From Ursidibacter maritimus (lineage in GTDB: Bacteria > Pseudomonadota > Gammaproteobacteria > Enterobacterales > Pasteurellaceae): a stretch of 64,000 nt of DNA. The position numbers and the translations under genes are program-made. Location of the stretch: contig NZ_LEKN01000013.1 of the NCBI RefSeq assembly GCF_009761395.1, forward strand, positions 1-64,000, given 5' to 3'. Below the pieces are notes generated by a model. That model made no database searches. It saw only the letters and a program-made list of their open reading frames with translations, and was not told the DNA's origin. Each line of letters opens with the position of its first letter. Positions within the stretch are counted from its first letter, which is position 1. Positions 14,522-25,533 of this stretch are shown one piece after another.

Positions 14522-15784
14522 ATGGTATACAAAATGCGATACACAGCACTATCCTTAGGTTTATTGGCAATGTTCTATACATTATCAGCCAATGCCAATC
14601 CCCAAAAACTTCAAGATATTTTACGTTATGCTCTTAACGAAGATCCTAGAGTGCTAGAAGCAAAAGCAAATATAGCAATCGCTCAAAGTCAAACCAAAAT
14701 TTCTCAGGCTGGTCATTACCCTATAATTTCGGCAACGAATACACAAGTCTTATCACAAAAGCATAGAGATGCATCAAATAAGAAAGAATCTCGTCCAGCA
14801 TTAAAAGGGCAAGTGAATTTATATTCTTGGGGAGCCATTGAAAATGAAGTAGAACGAGATCGCCACAAAGAAGGCTTCTTCAAGCATAAAAAAGAAGAAA
14901 CCCTAGAACAAGTTGGCAAAGCTATCACTGAGCTATATTTAACCGCTCTTAGAGCGAAAGAAAATATTGCCATCTATAAAGAAAGCTTAAAAAGACATCA
15001 GCATATTCTACAAAATGTTAAAGTTATTGCAACTTATGATGAAGGACGAGCATTTGAAGTGGAAGAGGCAAAAGCCAGATTATTGCAAGTAGAATCAATT
15101 ATTGAGCAACAAACCCGTTTACTCAATATTTCAATTAGTCAAATTAACCGCTATACGCAATATCCTATCTCAGAGAAAGATTTGATCGATCCCTTTCCAA
15201 ATGGAGAAACAGAAAAATTTATTACTGGCTACAAAAATCAGACACTTAATAATCCGACTTACTTGGCTCAGCAATCTGAATTAGCCAGTACACAAGCTAG
15301 TGTCAAAGCAGCAAAAGCTAAACAACTACCCGCTATCAACTTACAAGGCGAAGTCTATAATAAAGGCTATGAAATCTTTTTAGGCGTATCTTGGAATATT
15401 TTTGATTCTGCGGCTTATCATTCTGTTGATCACAGTATTTATTCTGAAGCTTCCGCAAAAGCAAAATTGCAAGAAATTTTATTGGAGCTACAAGAAAAGG
15501 CAAGAACATCTGAAATTGATATGAAACAGAATAATCGTCGTTTAGCCGTAGTCAAAAAACAGATAAGCTCTCAGAAACGGGTATTATCTTCTGTAGAATT
15601 ACAATTTGAAATCGCACAACGTTCCTTATTAGATGTGCTTAATTCCTATAAAGAATTAACTGAAATTCAAGTCGAAGAAGTAAATATTAAGAATGATTAC
15701 CGCGTTGCTGCACTTAATTATTTAATCTCTCAAGCTCAAGTCGCTAAATGGGCTGGAATTCAGAAAATTAACCTAAATTTATAA
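14522..15784 (+). CDS. TolC-family outer-membrane channel of a type I secretion system
   Basis: The 420-aa product has a signal peptide (MRYTALSLGLLAMFYTLSANA) if started at the second ATG, 14534; the first ATG at 14522 adds four residues. It has the two-repeat coiled-coil pattern of TolC proteins (ILRYALNEDPRVLEAKANI near the N-terminus, and a second FSVEL-type repeat QKRVLSSVELQFEIAQRSL near 350). It is somewhat shorter than TolC. It is followed after 15 bases by the ABC exporter and then the HlyD-like gene, so it is the dedicated outer channel, comparable to LapE-type proteins. No obvious ribosome site decides between the two starts. Confidence 0.88.
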   Translation: MVYKMRYTALSLGLLAMFYTLSANANPQKLQDILRYALNEDPRVLEAKANIAIAQSQTKISQAGHYPIISATNTQVLSQKHRDASNKKESRPALKGQVNLYSWGAIENEVERDRHKEGFFKHKKEETLEQVGKAITELYLTALRAKENIAIYKESLKRHQHILQNVKVIATYDEGRAFEVEEAKARLLQVESIIEQQTRLLNISISQINRYTQYPISEKDLIDPFPNGETEKFITGYKNQTLNNPTYLAQQSELASTQASVKAAKAKQLPAINLQGEVYNKGYEIFLGVSWNIFDSAAYHSVDHSIYSEASAKAKLQEILLELQEKARTSEIDMKQNNRRLAVVKKQISSQKRVLSSVELQFEIAQRSLLDVLNSYKELTEIQVEEVNIKNDYRVAALNYLISQAQVAKWAGIQKINLNL

Positions 15785-15799
15785 AATAACTAAGTTTTT

Positions 15800-17989
15800 A
15801 TGGAATCAATTATTGAACATATTGCATTAGCAACCCAGTTACTAGGCTCGCCTGTTGCAAAAGAAGCATTATCGGCACAAATAGTCAGAGATAAGCATCA
15901 GAGAATCAATTATTCATCCTTGGTGGAATTATTAAGAGCCAATGGTTTTGAAAATAATATTTCTAAACGTCCATTAACAAACATCCCTTCTTTAGCTGTG
16001 CCTGTCGTTGTTTTTTTAGGTGGTGAAGAAGGGGCTGTGATTACGAAAATTGAAGGTAGTGGCATAGAAAGGGAATACTATATTCGTCAAACAGACGGTA
16101 TGCTAAAGAAAGTATCTCACTCAGAATTAGATGAGAAATATCTAGGATTTTGCTGGTTCATTAAACCTAAAATTATAGCTGATGTGCGTTCAGAATTACC
16201 TGAATATCACCTGCCTAAAGCATGGTTTTGGAAAGTCATTTGGCGATTTAAACCCTATTATTTCCAAGTTATTCTCGCTACATTCCTAATTAACTTTTTA
16301 GCCTTAGTAAGTTCACTATATGTAATGAACGTTTACGATAGAGTTATTCCCAATAAAACCTATGAAACCTTATGGGTATTAAGTATTGGTGTTATTTTAG
16401 CAATTACCTTTGAATTTATTGCGAAACTTATTCGTGGGCATTTAACCGATATTGCAGGTAAAAAAGCCGATTTGATTATTAGCTCCGCTCTTTTTAGGCG
16501 AGTAATGTCGATTAAATTAGCAGATAAACCCGCTTCGTCAGGGTCTTATGCCAATAATTTGAGAGATTTTGAATCAGTACGTGAATTTATGACGAGTGCT
16601 AGTTTATTAATGCTTGTTGATTTACCATTCTTATTACTCTTTGTTTTTGTGATTTGGTTAATTGCAGGGAAATTGGCTATAGTACCAATGATTTTGATTC
16701 CACTGGTAATTATTGTCGGTTTATTAGTGCAACCGAAAATTGCTTACTATATGACAGCATCAATGAAAGAATCATCGCAGAGACAAGGGCTAGTGGTAGA
16801 AGCAATAGAAGGGATTGAAACCTTAAAAGTGAACAATGCAACAAGTTGGGCACAGCAACGTTGGGATCGGTATACCGCTAAAACAGCAAGTATTCAGACT
16901 AAAATTAAAGATCTCAATAACTTTGTAATTAACTTTGCGGTGGGAATGCAGCAGCTAAATACTGTCTTTTTAGTATTATTCGGTACCTATTTAATTCATA
17001 GCAATATCGAAGGTGAGCGTATTACTATGGGAGCATTAATTGCTTCAGTGATTCTCTCTGGTCGAGTACTTGCACCATTATCACAAATTGCTGGATTAGC
17101 AATACGCTTCCAGCAAGCTAAAGTTGCCTTATCTGGTATCAATAATATTGTTGAACGTCCAATTGAGCGTATTCCAGAACGGCAATATATTTGTTTAGAT
17201 CGAGTGGAAGGCAATATCAATTTTAATAATATTGCATTTAAGTATGGTAAAGATGAGCATTTTGTTTTAGAAGGCATAAACATTGAGATTAAACAAGGGG
17301 AACGAGTCGCCATTTTAGGAAAGGTTGGCAGTGGTAAAACGACATTACTTAACTTGGCATCTGGTTTATATGAACCTATTGAAGGAAATATCACTTTAGA
17401 TAAAGTCGATATTCGTCAGCTCGACCCTAACTTTTTAAGAAGTCATATTGCCCAATTACCACAATCTCCAAGACTATTCTTAGGGACGTTAAGAGATAAC
17501 TTAAATTTGGCTCGGCAAGATAATTTCTCAACAGATCAAGAATTATTGGTAGCACTCCGTCATTTTGGGCTTGATAGTATGGTTCAAAATCACCCACGAG
17601 GCTTAGATATGCCATTAGGGGAAAATGGAATGGGGCTCTCAGGCGGACAAAAACAACTAGTTGCTTTAGCTCGTATGACATTGCGCAATCCTAAGGTGGT
17701 ATTGCTTGATGAACCAACTCATAGCCTAGATCAGAATTCTGAAAACTTAGTACTTAATTCATTAGCTCGTTGGTCTGTGAATCGTACGCTTATCGTTGTA
17801 ACACACCGCCCACAACTGTTACAAATTGTAGATAGAATTATTGTGGTAGATGAAGGCAAAATCGTTATTGATGGCCCTAAAGATCGGGTATTAGCTTACT
17901 TAAAACAGCAAGAAAACCATAAAAATTCTGAAATCAGTGCTAGTACCAGAGGTATCAAAGTATCTACATCTAGTAATAATAAGCCCTAG
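15800..17989 (+). CDS. Type I secretion ABC transporter (LapB/HlyB type)
   Basis: The 729-aa protein has three parts: an N-terminal C39-like domain (about 1-125) lacking the catalytic Cys, as in RTX exporters that do not cut their substrate; a six-helix membrane domain (about 150-430, with VSSLYVMNVYDRVIPN, a hallmark of this exporter group); and an ATPase domain with Walker A GKVGSGKT (about 507), signature LSGGQKQ (about 613) and Walker B VVLLDEPTHSLD (about 634). It exports unfolded RTX-like proteins with the flanking TolC-like and HlyD-like proteins. No RTX substrate gene is adjacent. Confidence 0.93.
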   Translation: MESIIEHIALATQLLGSPVAKEALSAQIVRDKHQRINYSSLVELLRANGFENNISKRPLTNIPSLAVPVVVFLGGEEGAVITKIEGSGIEREYYIRQTDGMLKKVSHSELDEKYLGFCWFIKPKIIADVRSELPEYHLPKAWFWKVIWRFKPYYFQVILATFLINFLALVSSLYVMNVYDRVIPNKTYETLWVLSIGVILAITFEFIAKLIRGHLTDIAGKKADLIISSALFRRVMSIKLADKPASSGSYANNLRDFESVREFMTSASLLMLVDLPFLLLFVFVIWLIAGKLAIVPMILIPLVIIVGLLVQPKIAYYMTASMKESSQRQGLVVEAIEGIETLKVNNATSWAQQRWDRYTAKTASIQTKIKDLNNFVINFAVGMQQLNTVFLVLFGTYLIHSNIEGERITMGALIASVILSGRVLAPLSQIAGLAIRFQQAKVALSGINNIVERPIERIPERQYICLDRVEGNINFNNIAFKYGKDEHFVLEGINIEIKQGERVAILGKVGSGKTTLLNLASGLYEPIEGNITLDKVDIRQLDPNFLRSHIAQLPQSPRLFLGTLRDNLNLARQDNFSTDQELLVALRHFGLDSMVQNHPRGLDMPLGENGMGLSGGQKQLVALARMTLRNPKVVLLDEPTHSLDQNSENLVLNSLARWSVNRTLIVVTHRPQLLQIVDRIIVVDEGKIVIDGPKDRVLAYLKQQENHKNSEISASTRGIKVSTSSNNKP

Positions 17990-18006
17990 TTTAGGAAAAG
18001 AGACGA

Positions 18007-19245
18007 ATGGAAAAACAAAATTATTCTGCTAAAGAAAAAATCTCAAACAGTGATCTTGCTCTACTGAATGACTTAAATGCGGCATTACAAGTTGAAAAAC
18101 ATACTAGGATTTTTTCTGTGATCACGCTATTATGTTCGTTTACCATTGTTTTTATCATATGGGCATATAATAGTCCACTTGAAGAAGTTACTCGTGGGCA
18201 AGGTAGCGTTATACCAAGTAGTAGAGATCAAATTGTACAAAGTATTGATCCTGGTATTATTCAAGAGATCAAAGTAAAAGAAGGAGAGATTGTTGAAAAA
18301 GGACAAGTGCTATTAGTGCTAGATGATACGAGAAGCTCGGCAATTCTACGAGAAAGTCAAGCCAAAGTCAGTAATCTACAAGCAATTTCTGCCCGCTTAC
18401 AAGCTGAAGCACTAGATGTACCTTTAAGCTTTCCGGAATCCATTTCGGCTGAATTAAAAAATCGAGAAATCGCAGTATATAAAGCTAATCAAAAAACACT
18501 AAATCAAGCTATTACAGGGCTAGCTGCAAGTAAACAAGTATTAGATCGTGAAATTTCAATTATTCAACCAATGGTTAATAAAGGAGTAATGTCTGAGGTT
18601 GAGTTCCTAAAACTCAAACGTCAATCATTAGAACTTAGCCAACAAATGACTGAGCGTAAAAATAAATATCGCTCTGATGCTAGCCAAGAATTAGTCCGTA
18701 CAGAATCTGAATTAGCACAAGCTCTAGAAAATATGGCAGTAAGAGCAGATCCAGTAGAACGCTCACAACTTAGAGCACCACTGAAAGGTATTGTCAAAAA
18801 TATTCGAGTAAATACCATTGGAGGCGTTATCCAAGCCGCCCAAGATATTTTAGAAATCGTGCCTATTGACGATAAATTGGTCGTCCAGGCTTATATTAGT
18901 CCTAAGGATGTAGCTTTTATTCGCACTGGTCAAGAAGCGATTGTAAAAATCAGTGCCTATGATTATGCGATCTATGGGGGAATTGAAGGTAAAGTGGTAC
19001 TAATCAGTCCAGATACCTTACAAGATGAACGACGACCAAGTGAGCTAAAACTAAATCCAGATCAAGCCTATTATCGAGTATTGGTCGAAACTACTCACAA
19101 TAATATTACAGATAAAGCAGGAAATATATTAGAAATTACACCAGGAATGACCGCAACGGTAGATATTAAAACCGGCCAGAAAACTGTATTCCAATATCTG
19201 ATCAAACCGATTACACGGATGAAACAAGCGTTACAAGAACGCTAA
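18007..19245 (+). CDS. HlyD-family membrane fusion protein of type I secretion
   Basis: The 412-aa protein has one N-terminal transmembrane segment (about residues 37-54, VITLLCSFTIVFIIWAY), a lipoyl-like half (VIPSSRDQIVQSIDPGIIQEI), a long coiled-coil (about 110-240) and a C-terminal beta-barrel region, ending with the family motif PGMTATVDIKTG. It bridges the inner-membrane ABC exporter and the outer-membrane channel. It begins 17 bases after the exporter gene with a GGAAAAGAGACGA ribosome region, so the three genes form one operon. Confidence 0.93.
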   Translation: MEKQNYSAKEKISNSDLALLNDLNAALQVEKHTRIFSVITLLCSFTIVFIIWAYNSPLEEVTRGQGSVIPSSRDQIVQSIDPGIIQEIKVKEGEIVEKGQVLLVLDDTRSSAILRESQAKVSNLQAISARLQAEALDVPLSFPESISAELKNREIAVYKANQKTLNQAITGLAASKQVLDREISIIQPMVNKGVMSEVEFLKLKRQSLELSQQMTERKNKYRSDASQELVRTESELAQALENMAVRADPVERSQLRAPLKGIVKNIRVNTIGGVIQAAQDILEIVPIDDKLVVQAYISPKDVAFIRTGQEAIVKISAYDYAIYGGIEGKVVLISPDTLQDERRPSELKLNPDQAYYRVLVETTHNNITDKAGNILEITPGMTATVDIKTGQKTVFQYLIKPITRMKQALQER

Positions 19246-19281
19246 TAAATTGAATGAAGATAATGAATAAAAAAATTTTTG

Positions 19282-19343
19282 GCATATAGAACAAAATAGT
19301 TGGTTTTTTGTGTTTTATATGCCTATAGGACAAAAAAGTTGGT
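19282..19343. repeat. Pair of 23-bp direct repeats near an IS remnant
   Basis: A unit beginning GCATATAGAACAAAAT (19282-19304) recurs as GCCTATAGGACAAAAA (19321-19343), each ending AGTTGGT; three differences in 23 bases, period 39. They lie at the 3' side of the decayed transposase, so one or both may derive from its terminal repeat. Confidence 0.65.
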
Positions 19344-19380
19344 AATTATTGTTTCCTGTAATCTTTATCAACTCTTTTTA

Positions 19381-19860
19381 TTTAAAAAAATCCTGTATCA
19401 ATAATATCTTATGTTTTCTCGTTAAACCACTATCAGGTCGTAATTTATCTTTCAGTTATTTAAATAACCCCTCCAATCTATTTGTCGTCTTTTCAATATT
19501 TAAGCCTGCGTGTTTTTCATAGGTAAATAAATAATCAAAATAACGTTAAATACTTGCTAAAGCACTCCTCACATTTCGATGTGTATAAGGATATTTCCCT
19601 TTTTCATTTGGTTTATCCGACCGTTTATTTAAAAATGCTTTATGTTTTATTTTCCAAGAATACATACGTAAATAAAATTCTTTTTTTGAGCTACTTTTTA
19701 ACGTCTTTATGCTTGTTTTTAATTCTCTTCCTGCGTGTGCTTGATGTTTGTTCTTAATGCTCTCATCACCCTACATGAAACGAACATATCTGAGTAGGTG
19801 TGCCGAGTAAATCTTTTAGCAATCCACGCTATCACAAGTAATAGATTACAATGCCTAACA
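19381..19860 (-). pseudogene. Decayed IS256-type transposase (Zn-binding variant)
   Basis: Read leftward, this region encodes the C-terminal part of an IS256-family transposase of the variant Zn-binding kind, broken by stops: KYPYTHRNVRSALASI, a stop, then YFDYLFTYEKHAGLNIEKTT, NRLEGLFK, a stop, and LKDKLRPDSGLTRKHKILL. The upstream portion has further stops and frameshifts. The order PYTH-RSA, L-N-I-TTN-LEG and LKDKLR-H/D-GL is what I recall for that family; no intact gene remains. It fills the gap between the type I secretion operon and lpxA, where many relatives have lpxB. Confidence 0.65.
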
Positions 19861-19869
19861 AATGTAGAA

Positions 19870-20664
19870 TTATCGAATAATCCCTCGAGTAGAGCGTTTA
19901 AAGAAGTCTAAAAATAAGCTAACTGCCGCTTCTGTCTTTGCATATTGCTCAATTTCTGGAATCACTTCTTCAAGAGTTTTACCACTGCGATAAATCAGTT
20001 TATACACATTACGAATAGCATGCATCGTCGCTTTTTCAAACCCTCTACGTTTTAACCCCTCTAGGTTTACCCCAAAAGGATGTGCATGATTTCCTTGCGC
20101 CATTACATAAGGTGGTACGTCTTGACTTACCATTGAGCCCCCCCCAAGCATAACGTGAGAGCCAACCACAACGAATTGATGAATGGCTGACATTCCACCG
20201 ACAATAACAAAGTCATCAAGAGTAACATGCCCTGCAAGGGTACCATTATTTGCAACAATACAGCGATTACCAACATTACAATCGTGAGCAATATGGCAGT
20301 TGATCATAAATAAGTTATCATCACCCACCGTAGTCACTCCTCCACCTTGTACTGTTCCTCGATGAATTGTCACACTTTCTCGAATTCGATTTCGGTTTCC
20401 AATAATGGTTTTTGTTGGTTCACCTAGATATTTTAAATCTTGGTTAATTTCACCGATACTTGCAAATTGAAAGATTTGGTTATCTTCACCAATTTCGGTA
20501 TGCCCTTGAATCACAACATGGGAATGAATTTTTGTTCTTGCTCCAATTTTGACATCTTTACCAATGACGCAGAAAGGTCCAATTTCGACATTAGCTCCTA
20601 TTGTTGCACCTTCTTCAATAATTGCAAGAGGGCTTATTTTTGCTGAGGAATCAATACATTGCAT
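19870..20664 (-). CDS. lpxA: UDP-N-acetylglucosamine acyltransferase LpxA
   Basis: First enzyme of lipid A synthesis, adding 3-hydroxyacyl to UDP-GlcNAc in the cytoplasm. The product (264 aa from ATG at 20664, [19 protein letters not shown]) is a left-handed beta-helix of hexapeptide repeats ([20 protein letters not shown] and more) with the catalytic His region [12 protein letters not shown] and the family segment GLKRRGF. The ATG at 20664 follows TAAGGAG; an upstream start in frame would overlap fabZ and is unlikely. It is last in the leftward lpxD-fabZ-lpxA group. Confidence 0.95.
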   Translation of the reverse strand: MQCIDSSAKISPLAIIEEGATIGANVEIGPFCVIGKDVKIGARTKIHSHVVIQGHTEIGEDNQIFQFASIGEINQDLKYLGEPTKTIIGNRNRIRESVTIHRGTVQGGGVTTVGDDNLFMINCHIAHDCNVGNRCIVANNGTLAGHVTLDDFVIVGGMSAIHQFVVVGSHVMLGGGSMVSQDVPPYVMAQGNHAHPFGVNLEGLKRRGFEKATMHAIRNVYKLIYRSGKTLEEVIPEIEQYAKTEAAVSLFLDFFKRSTRGIIR

Positions 20665-20686
20665 AATAGTCTCCTTAAGGACTTTA

Positions 20687-21136
20687 TTATTTACGAGCAC
20701 ACATCAATTCTGCTTCACAAACAACCACACCATCGACAGAGGCAGTACCTGTGAAACGAGTAATACCTCTGACTTCTTTAAGAACTTCAACGTGTAATGT
20801 CATTTGATCTCCAGGCACAACAGGTTTTTTGAAACGTGCATTATCAATACCAGCAAAATAAAATAGTGAACCTTTCTCTAACTCACGTGTTTTAAATGCC
20901 AAAAGTCCCATAGATTGTGCTAATGCTTCCATAATCAATACACCAGGAAAAATCGGTTTTTCAGGAAAATGTCCCGTAAAACAAGGCTCATTTACACTTA
21001 CATTTTTAATTGCTGTAAGCCATTTTCCTTCTTCAAAATCAATTACTCTATCGACCATTAGAAATGGGTAGCGATGCGGTAATAATTGCATAATTTCATC
21101 AATTTCAACGATTTTAGGTTCACGAATTTCTGACAC
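20687..21136 (-). CDS. fabZ: 3-hydroxyacyl-ACP dehydratase FabZ
   Basis: The 149-aa hot-dog fold enzyme dehydrates 3-hydroxyacyl-ACP in fatty acid synthesis and competes with LpxA/LpxD for substrate. The active-site block [20 protein letters not shown] supplies the catalytic His and Glu; [14 protein letters not shown] at the N-terminus is typical. Length matches E. coli FabZ (151 aa). It lies between lpxD and lpxA with gaps of 30 and 22 bases, the conserved arrangement. Confidence 0.97.
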   Translation of the reverse strand: MSEIREPKIVEIDEIMQLLPHRYPFLMVDRVIDFEEGKWLTAIKNVSVNEPCFTGHFPEKPIFPGVLIMEALAQSMGLLAFKTRELEKGSLFYFAGIDNARFKKPVVPGDQMTLHVEVLKEVRGITRFTGTASVDGVVVCEAELMCARK

Positions 21137-21166
21137 GGAAAGTTCCTCTAAGTAAATCTATAAAAA

Positions 21167-22195
21167 CTACTCTTTTAATTGTTTTTCAACGGCTTTTAAT
21201 CGCTCATTGATTTTATCAATATTCATCGTAAGTGTTGCTGTTTTACGCCACTCTTTGTTAGGTTGTAATGGGATACCCGATGAATAAATTCCTTTTTCTG
21301 TGATAGGACGCATGACCATTCCCATTCCAGTGATAATAGCACCATCACAAATTTCCATATGGCCATTTATCACACTAGCCCCACCAATTTGACAAAATTT
21401 GCCAACTTTAAGACTGCCAGCCATAATAACACCACCAGCGACAGCAGTACCAAAACCGATATGAACATTGTGAGCAATTTGGCAAAGATTATCAATGATC
21501 ACATTATCTTCGATAACAGTCGGATCTAACGCACCTCTATCAATACAAGTACAAGCACCAATTTCGACACAATTGCCAATAATGACTCCACCTGTTTGCG
21601 GAATTTTGATCCACTGCCCTTTTTCATTAGCGTAGCCGAAACCATCACTACCGATAACCGCAGATGATTGGATCAAGCAATCACTACCAATTTGTACATT
21701 ATGGTAAATAGCTACATTTGCCCATAATTTTGTTCTAGCACCAATTTTACTATTTTTACCTACAAAGCAACCTGCACCGATGATGACATCATCACCTAAT
21801 TCTGCACCACTTTCAATTACCGCATTTGCACCGATTGAAACATTCTGACCTAATTTAGCATTTTCAGCTATGACTGCAGAAGGAGAAATATTCTCTGCTG
21901 GTTTCGGTGTGGAATCCATATATTGTGCAAGTATTGCATAAGCAACATAGGGATTTTTCACAACAATAATGTTCTGTTGCTCTGTGCAGAATTCAACATC
22001 AGATTCATTGACAATAATCGCACCTGCATTGCTACTTACTAACTGGTCACGATATTTTGCATTAGAAATAAAGGTAATTTGGTTCTGCTGAGCTTTATCT
22101 AGCGGTGCAATACTAGAAATGACTAAATCGGCGTTGCCTCTCAAGGTTCCGCCGATTTGCTCCGCTAATTCAATTAAACGGAATGTTTTCATCAT
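21167..22195 (-). CDS. lpxD: UDP-3-O-acylglucosamine N-acyltransferase LpxD
   Basis: Third lipid A enzyme, N-acylating UDP-3-O-acyl-glucosamine. The 342-aa product has the N-terminal uridine-binding domain ([22 protein letters not shown], about 1-100) and a hexapeptide-repeat beta-helix (about 100-300) with the catalytic His segment QIAHNVHIG. Length equals the E. coli protein (341). Two consecutive ATG codons occur at the start (22195 and 22192). It ends 30 bases before fabZ and starts directly at the end of the skp gene. Confidence 0.96.
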   Translation of the reverse strand: MMKTFRLIELAEQIGGTLRGNADLVISSIAPLDKAQQNQITFISNAKYRDQLVSSNAGAIIVNESDVEFCTEQQNIIVVKNPYVAYAILAQYMDSTPKPAENISPSAVIAENAKLGQNVSIGANAVIESGAELGDDVIIGAGCFVGKNSKIGARTKLWANVAIYHNVQIGSDCLIQSSAVIGSDGFGYANEKGQWIKIPQTGGVIIGNCVEIGACTCIDRGALDPTVIEDNVIIDNLCQIAHNVHIGFGTAVAGGVIMAGSLKVGKFCQIGGASVINGHMEICDGAIITGMGMVMRPITEKGIYSSGIPLQPNKEWRKTATLTMNIDKINERLKAVEKQLKE

Positions 22196-22968
22196 TATTT
22201 AGCCTGTGTTTCAGCTTTTTTCTCTTCTACTGGGGCTTCTTCTTTCTTCGGTTCTTCTTTCGTTTCAGTCGCTTTTGTTGCTACATTCGCTTTTAAAGCA
22301 CTTAACACTTCTTCTGTGATATCTGCTTTTTCATCTTTTGCATACAGAGCAACTGTTGGCGATAAAACTAAAGTATAACCTTTTGTTTCTGCAAGTTTTT
22401 TAATTGCTGTATTGATTTCATCTACAGCTTTCTTTTGCACTTCGTTTGGATCAAGCCCATTTACTTGTTGCTCTTTTGCAACTTTCTCTTGGAATTCAGC
22501 CGCTTTTTTCTGGAATGCTTCAGCTTTTTTAGCAAATTCACCTTCACGTTTTTGAATTGCAGCAACTTTATTTTGGAACACTTTTTGTTCAGCATTAATT
22601 GCATCTTGACGTGCTTGAATTTCTTTAGCTCGCAATCTCGGTGCATCTTTCTCTAATGCAGCTACTTTTTTCTTCAATGATGCTTCTAACGTACCTTGCT
22701 CTTTTTGAAGTTTTTTTGCATCTTCTTCAATCTTATTACGCTCTGCAAGTAATGCCTTCTCTTCAGTTTCTAATTTCTTACCTTCGTCTGCAAATTTTTT
22801 CTCAGTTTCTTTCATAAACTGTTCAAATTTAGCACTTGCCTCTACCATTGCTGGGTGATTTTGTAATAAATAACCAGGATCAGCAAATCCGATTTTTTCA
22901 TTTGCATTCGCAGTGTGTGATAACGCTAAAATAGTAGCAATTGTCGTGATTTTGAATAAATTTTTCAT
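22195..22968 (-). CDS. skp: Periplasmic chaperone Skp/OmpH family, extended
   Basis: Chaperone for outer-membrane proteins in the periplasm. From ATG at 22968 (preceded by TTAAGGAAATTT) the product has 257 aa, with a signal peptide ending near [13 protein letters not shown]. The core is a long Lys/Glu/Ala coiled coil (about 40-150), as in the jellyfish-shaped Skp trimer, then the conserved strand [17 protein letters not shown]. It is longer than E. coli Skp (161 aa), with extra helix and a Lys/Glu/Ala-rich tail ([19 protein letters not shown]). Its position between bamA and lpxD is the conserved one. Confidence 0.9.
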   Translation of the reverse strand: MKNLFKITTIATILALSHTANANEKIGFADPGYLLQNHPAMVEASAKFEQFMKETEKKFADEGKKLETEEKALLAERNKIEEDAKKLQKEQGTLEASLKKKVAALEKDAPRLRAKEIQARQDAINAEQKVFQNKVAAIQKREGEFAKKAEAFQKKAAEFQEKVAKEQQVNGLDPNEVQKKAVDEINTAIKKLAETKGYTLVLSPTVALYAKDEKADITEEVLSALKANVATKATETKEEPKKEEAPVEEKKAETQAK

Positions 22969-23059
22969 AAATTTCCTTAATTTAACATTTATTTGAAACA
23001 AGGCGATAAGGCCAGTATTTACAAAAAATAAATCTAATCTTACCGCTTAATTGACTAAA

Positions 23060-25480
23060 TTAGAATGAGCCACCAATACTGAATTGGAATTGCTCAATCT
23101 CATCACCCGTATATTTCTTAATTGGTTTAGCATAAGAGAATACTAAAGGACCAATTGGTGAATTCCATTGGAATGCAACACCAGCAGATGCTCTAACACG
23201 TTTATAATTGCCATTATCTAAAGTTGGGTAAGTCTTTTTGTGAGTTTTCCACTTTGTATCCCAAACTGTTGCAGCATCTGCAAATAATGATGTTCTTACA
23301 TTGTGCTGATATTTTTCACTGACAAATGGCGTTGGTACAATCAATTCTAGACTTGCTGTTGCCATCGCATTACCACCAATAATATCACCGTTTGCAGAGT
23401 CAAATATTGGATTTCCATTTGCATCTTTTCTAAAACTGCCATTTTGTTCTCTACCTAAGTAGATCGCTTTAGGTCCAATGGCACCGTAGCCAAAGCCCCT
23501 TAATGAGCCAATACCACCGGCGGTATAATTTTGATAGAACGGTAATTTCTTACCACCAAAACCACTTGCATAAGCTAATCCGACTCTGGTAGAAATAATC
23601 CATTTTTGCTCGCGATTAAGTGGTAAATAATTTTTAAAATCAGCACTTAACTTATAATACTTATTATCTGAACCAGGAATTGTGACTTTACCACCAATAT
23701 TTGCAACAGAGCCACTACGAGGTAAGAAACCACGATCTAGACTGTTATAATTCCAACCAAATGAGAAATCAAAATCATCCGCTTTGATTTTCTTGTACAC
23801 ATTACTGTTGTTATCAAATGGGATCTTCATTGATTTTACATATAACTCACGACCAAATTCTCTCGAAGCATTTTTAATCACATCGTGAGTATAGCCTAAT
23901 CCCAGATAGTAAGAGTTATTTTCATCTACAGGGAAACCTAGCGTTCCATTTAGACCATAAGTACGACGTTTATAGCTTGAGGCACTATCATTTTTTGAGT
24001 TATCATAATCTTCATAGAAAGCATTGCCGCCTAAACTTACGCCATCTTTGGTAAAGTAAGGCTCAGTATAACCTAGATTGATACTTGTACCATAATCATT
24101 ACGAGAACCATTTAAGCTAAGGGTTGAACCCATACCTAAAAAGTTATCTTGTTTAATACCAGCTTGGTAGCTCAAACCACTTTCCGTACCATATCCAATA
24201 CCAAAATTGATACTTCCTGTATTACGCTCCTTAATTTTATACAATAAGTCAACTTGGTCTGGTTTATCTTGAACGGTTGGGAAAGTCATATCGACAGTTT
24301 CATAGAAACCTGTACGTTCTAAACGAGATTTACCCAAATTAGCTAAACTTGTTGATAACCATGCACCTTCTTGTTGACGCATTTCTCGACGCAATGTTGA
24401 ATCAGCGGTAACATTATTTCCTTCAAAGCGAATGTTACGCACATAAATTCGGCTACCCGCATCAACGACGTAACTAATTTTGACTGTTTTATTTTCATCA
24501 TCAAAATGCGGATAGACTTCAACCTTAGCAGAAGCAAAACCACTATCGCCTAACACTTCTTTAATTGCTTCTTCAATTTTAGCAAGATCATCACGGCGGA
24601 ACTGTTGATTTGGTTTAAAATCCTTCAATAGCGCATTTAGCTCTTTATCCATATTGCCAGTATTACCGATAATACGAATCTCACTGATGTTATATTTATC
24701 CCCCTCATTAATTTTGTAGGTTAAATACACTTCTTCTTTATTATCGCTAAATTTTACATCTGTATTTTCTAACGCAAACTTCGCATAACCTTGATTCATA
24801 TAGAAATTTTGTAATGCTTCAATATCTTGCTGATATACTGGCTGTTGGAATTTACTACTTGAAAAAATATTCCACCAAGAAACATCAGGTTGAATTTCTA
24901 GCTGTTTAAGCAATTCTTTCGAAGTGAATGCCTTATTACCTTCAAAGTTTATTGTTTTAACGTAGGATACATCATCTTCTTTGATATCTAATTGAATATT
25001 TACACCACCATTTTCACTATGAGTAATGTTTGTATCAATTTTCGCATTATAGCGACCAATAGAATGGTAGTGTTCAATTAGAGCAGCTTTGAAACTTTCC
25101 AATTTTGCCGCATCAAATATTTCTCCACGATTAATTAAATTCGCTTTTAAGTTTTGCTCAAGTGGCTCTTTAGGGATTGCTGAGTTACCTTTGATGTCTA
25201 CGCTGTTGATAACCGCATGTGGAACTACTTTGATAACAAGCACATTACCATCTCGAGTTGCTCGTACATCTTGGAAACGGTTTTGAGAAAATAACTGTCT
25301 GACAACATTAGCCACATCATTATCTGTTGCCGTTTGCCCAACTCTTACAGGTAAAGTTGGAATAATAGTTGCACCCGTTTCAGCCTGTACGCCTTCAATA
25401 CGAATATCTTTCACCACAAATGGCGCTGCAAAAGCAACGCCATTTGCCATCAATAATGTCGAAAGTAATAGTTTTTTCAT
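23060..25480 (-). CDS. bamA: Outer-membrane protein assembly factor BamA (D15/Oma87)
   Basis: Central subunit of the Bam complex that inserts beta-barrel proteins into the outer membrane. The 806-aa product has a signal peptide (cleaved near VAFAAPF), five POTRA domains (about 20-425; [11 protein letters not shown] opens the first) and a C-terminal 16-strand barrel (about 430-806) with the lid-loop motif VRGF-type GSLRGFGYG and a terminal Phe (FSIGGSF). Length fits the family (about 800). It lies between rseP and skp, the conserved order. Confidence 0.97.
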   Translation of the reverse strand: MKKLLLSTLLMANGVAFAAPFVVKDIRIEGVQAETGATIIPTLPVRVGQTATDNDVANVVRQLFSQNRFQDVRATRDGNVLVIKVVPHAVINSVDIKGNSAIPKEPLEQNLKANLINRGEIFDAAKLESFKAALIEHYHSIGRYNAKIDTNITHSENGGVNIQLDIKEDDVSYVKTINFEGNKAFTSKELLKQLEIQPDVSWWNIFSSSKFQQPVYQQDIEALQNFYMNQGYAKFALENTDVKFSDNKEEVYLTYKINEGDKYNISEIRIIGNTGNMDKELNALLKDFKPNQQFRRDDLAKIEEAIKEVLGDSGFASAKVEVYPHFDDENKTVKISYVVDAGSRIYVRNIRFEGNNVTADSTLRREMRQQEGAWLSTSLANLGKSRLERTGFYETVDMTFPTVQDKPDQVDLLYKIKERNTGSINFGIGYGTESGLSYQAGIKQDNFLGMGSTLSLNGSRNDYGTSINLGYTEPYFTKDGVSLGGNAFYEDYDNSKNDSASSYKRRTYGLNGTLGFPVDENNSYYLGLGYTHDVIKNASREFGRELYVKSMKIPFDNNSNVYKKIKADDFDFSFGWNYNSLDRGFLPRSGSVANIGGKVTIPGSDNKYYKLSADFKNYLPLNREQKWIISTRVGLAYASGFGGKKLPFYQNYTAGGIGSLRGFGYGAIGPKAIYLGREQNGSFRKDANGNPIFDSANGDIIGGNAMATASLELIVPTPFVSEKYQHNVRTSLFADAATVWDTKWKTHKKTYPTLDNGNYKRVRASAGVAFQWNSPIGPLVFSYAKPIKKYTGDEIEQFQFSIGGSF

Positions 25481-25533
25481 TGAAAATTCCTATTCATTTG
25501 TAAAATTTTTAAAAAATCTAACCGCTTATATGG

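Noticed and set aside
19554..19757. Rightward hydrophobic reading frame
   Set aside because: It is the complement of the decayed transposase and has no ribosome site or family likeness.
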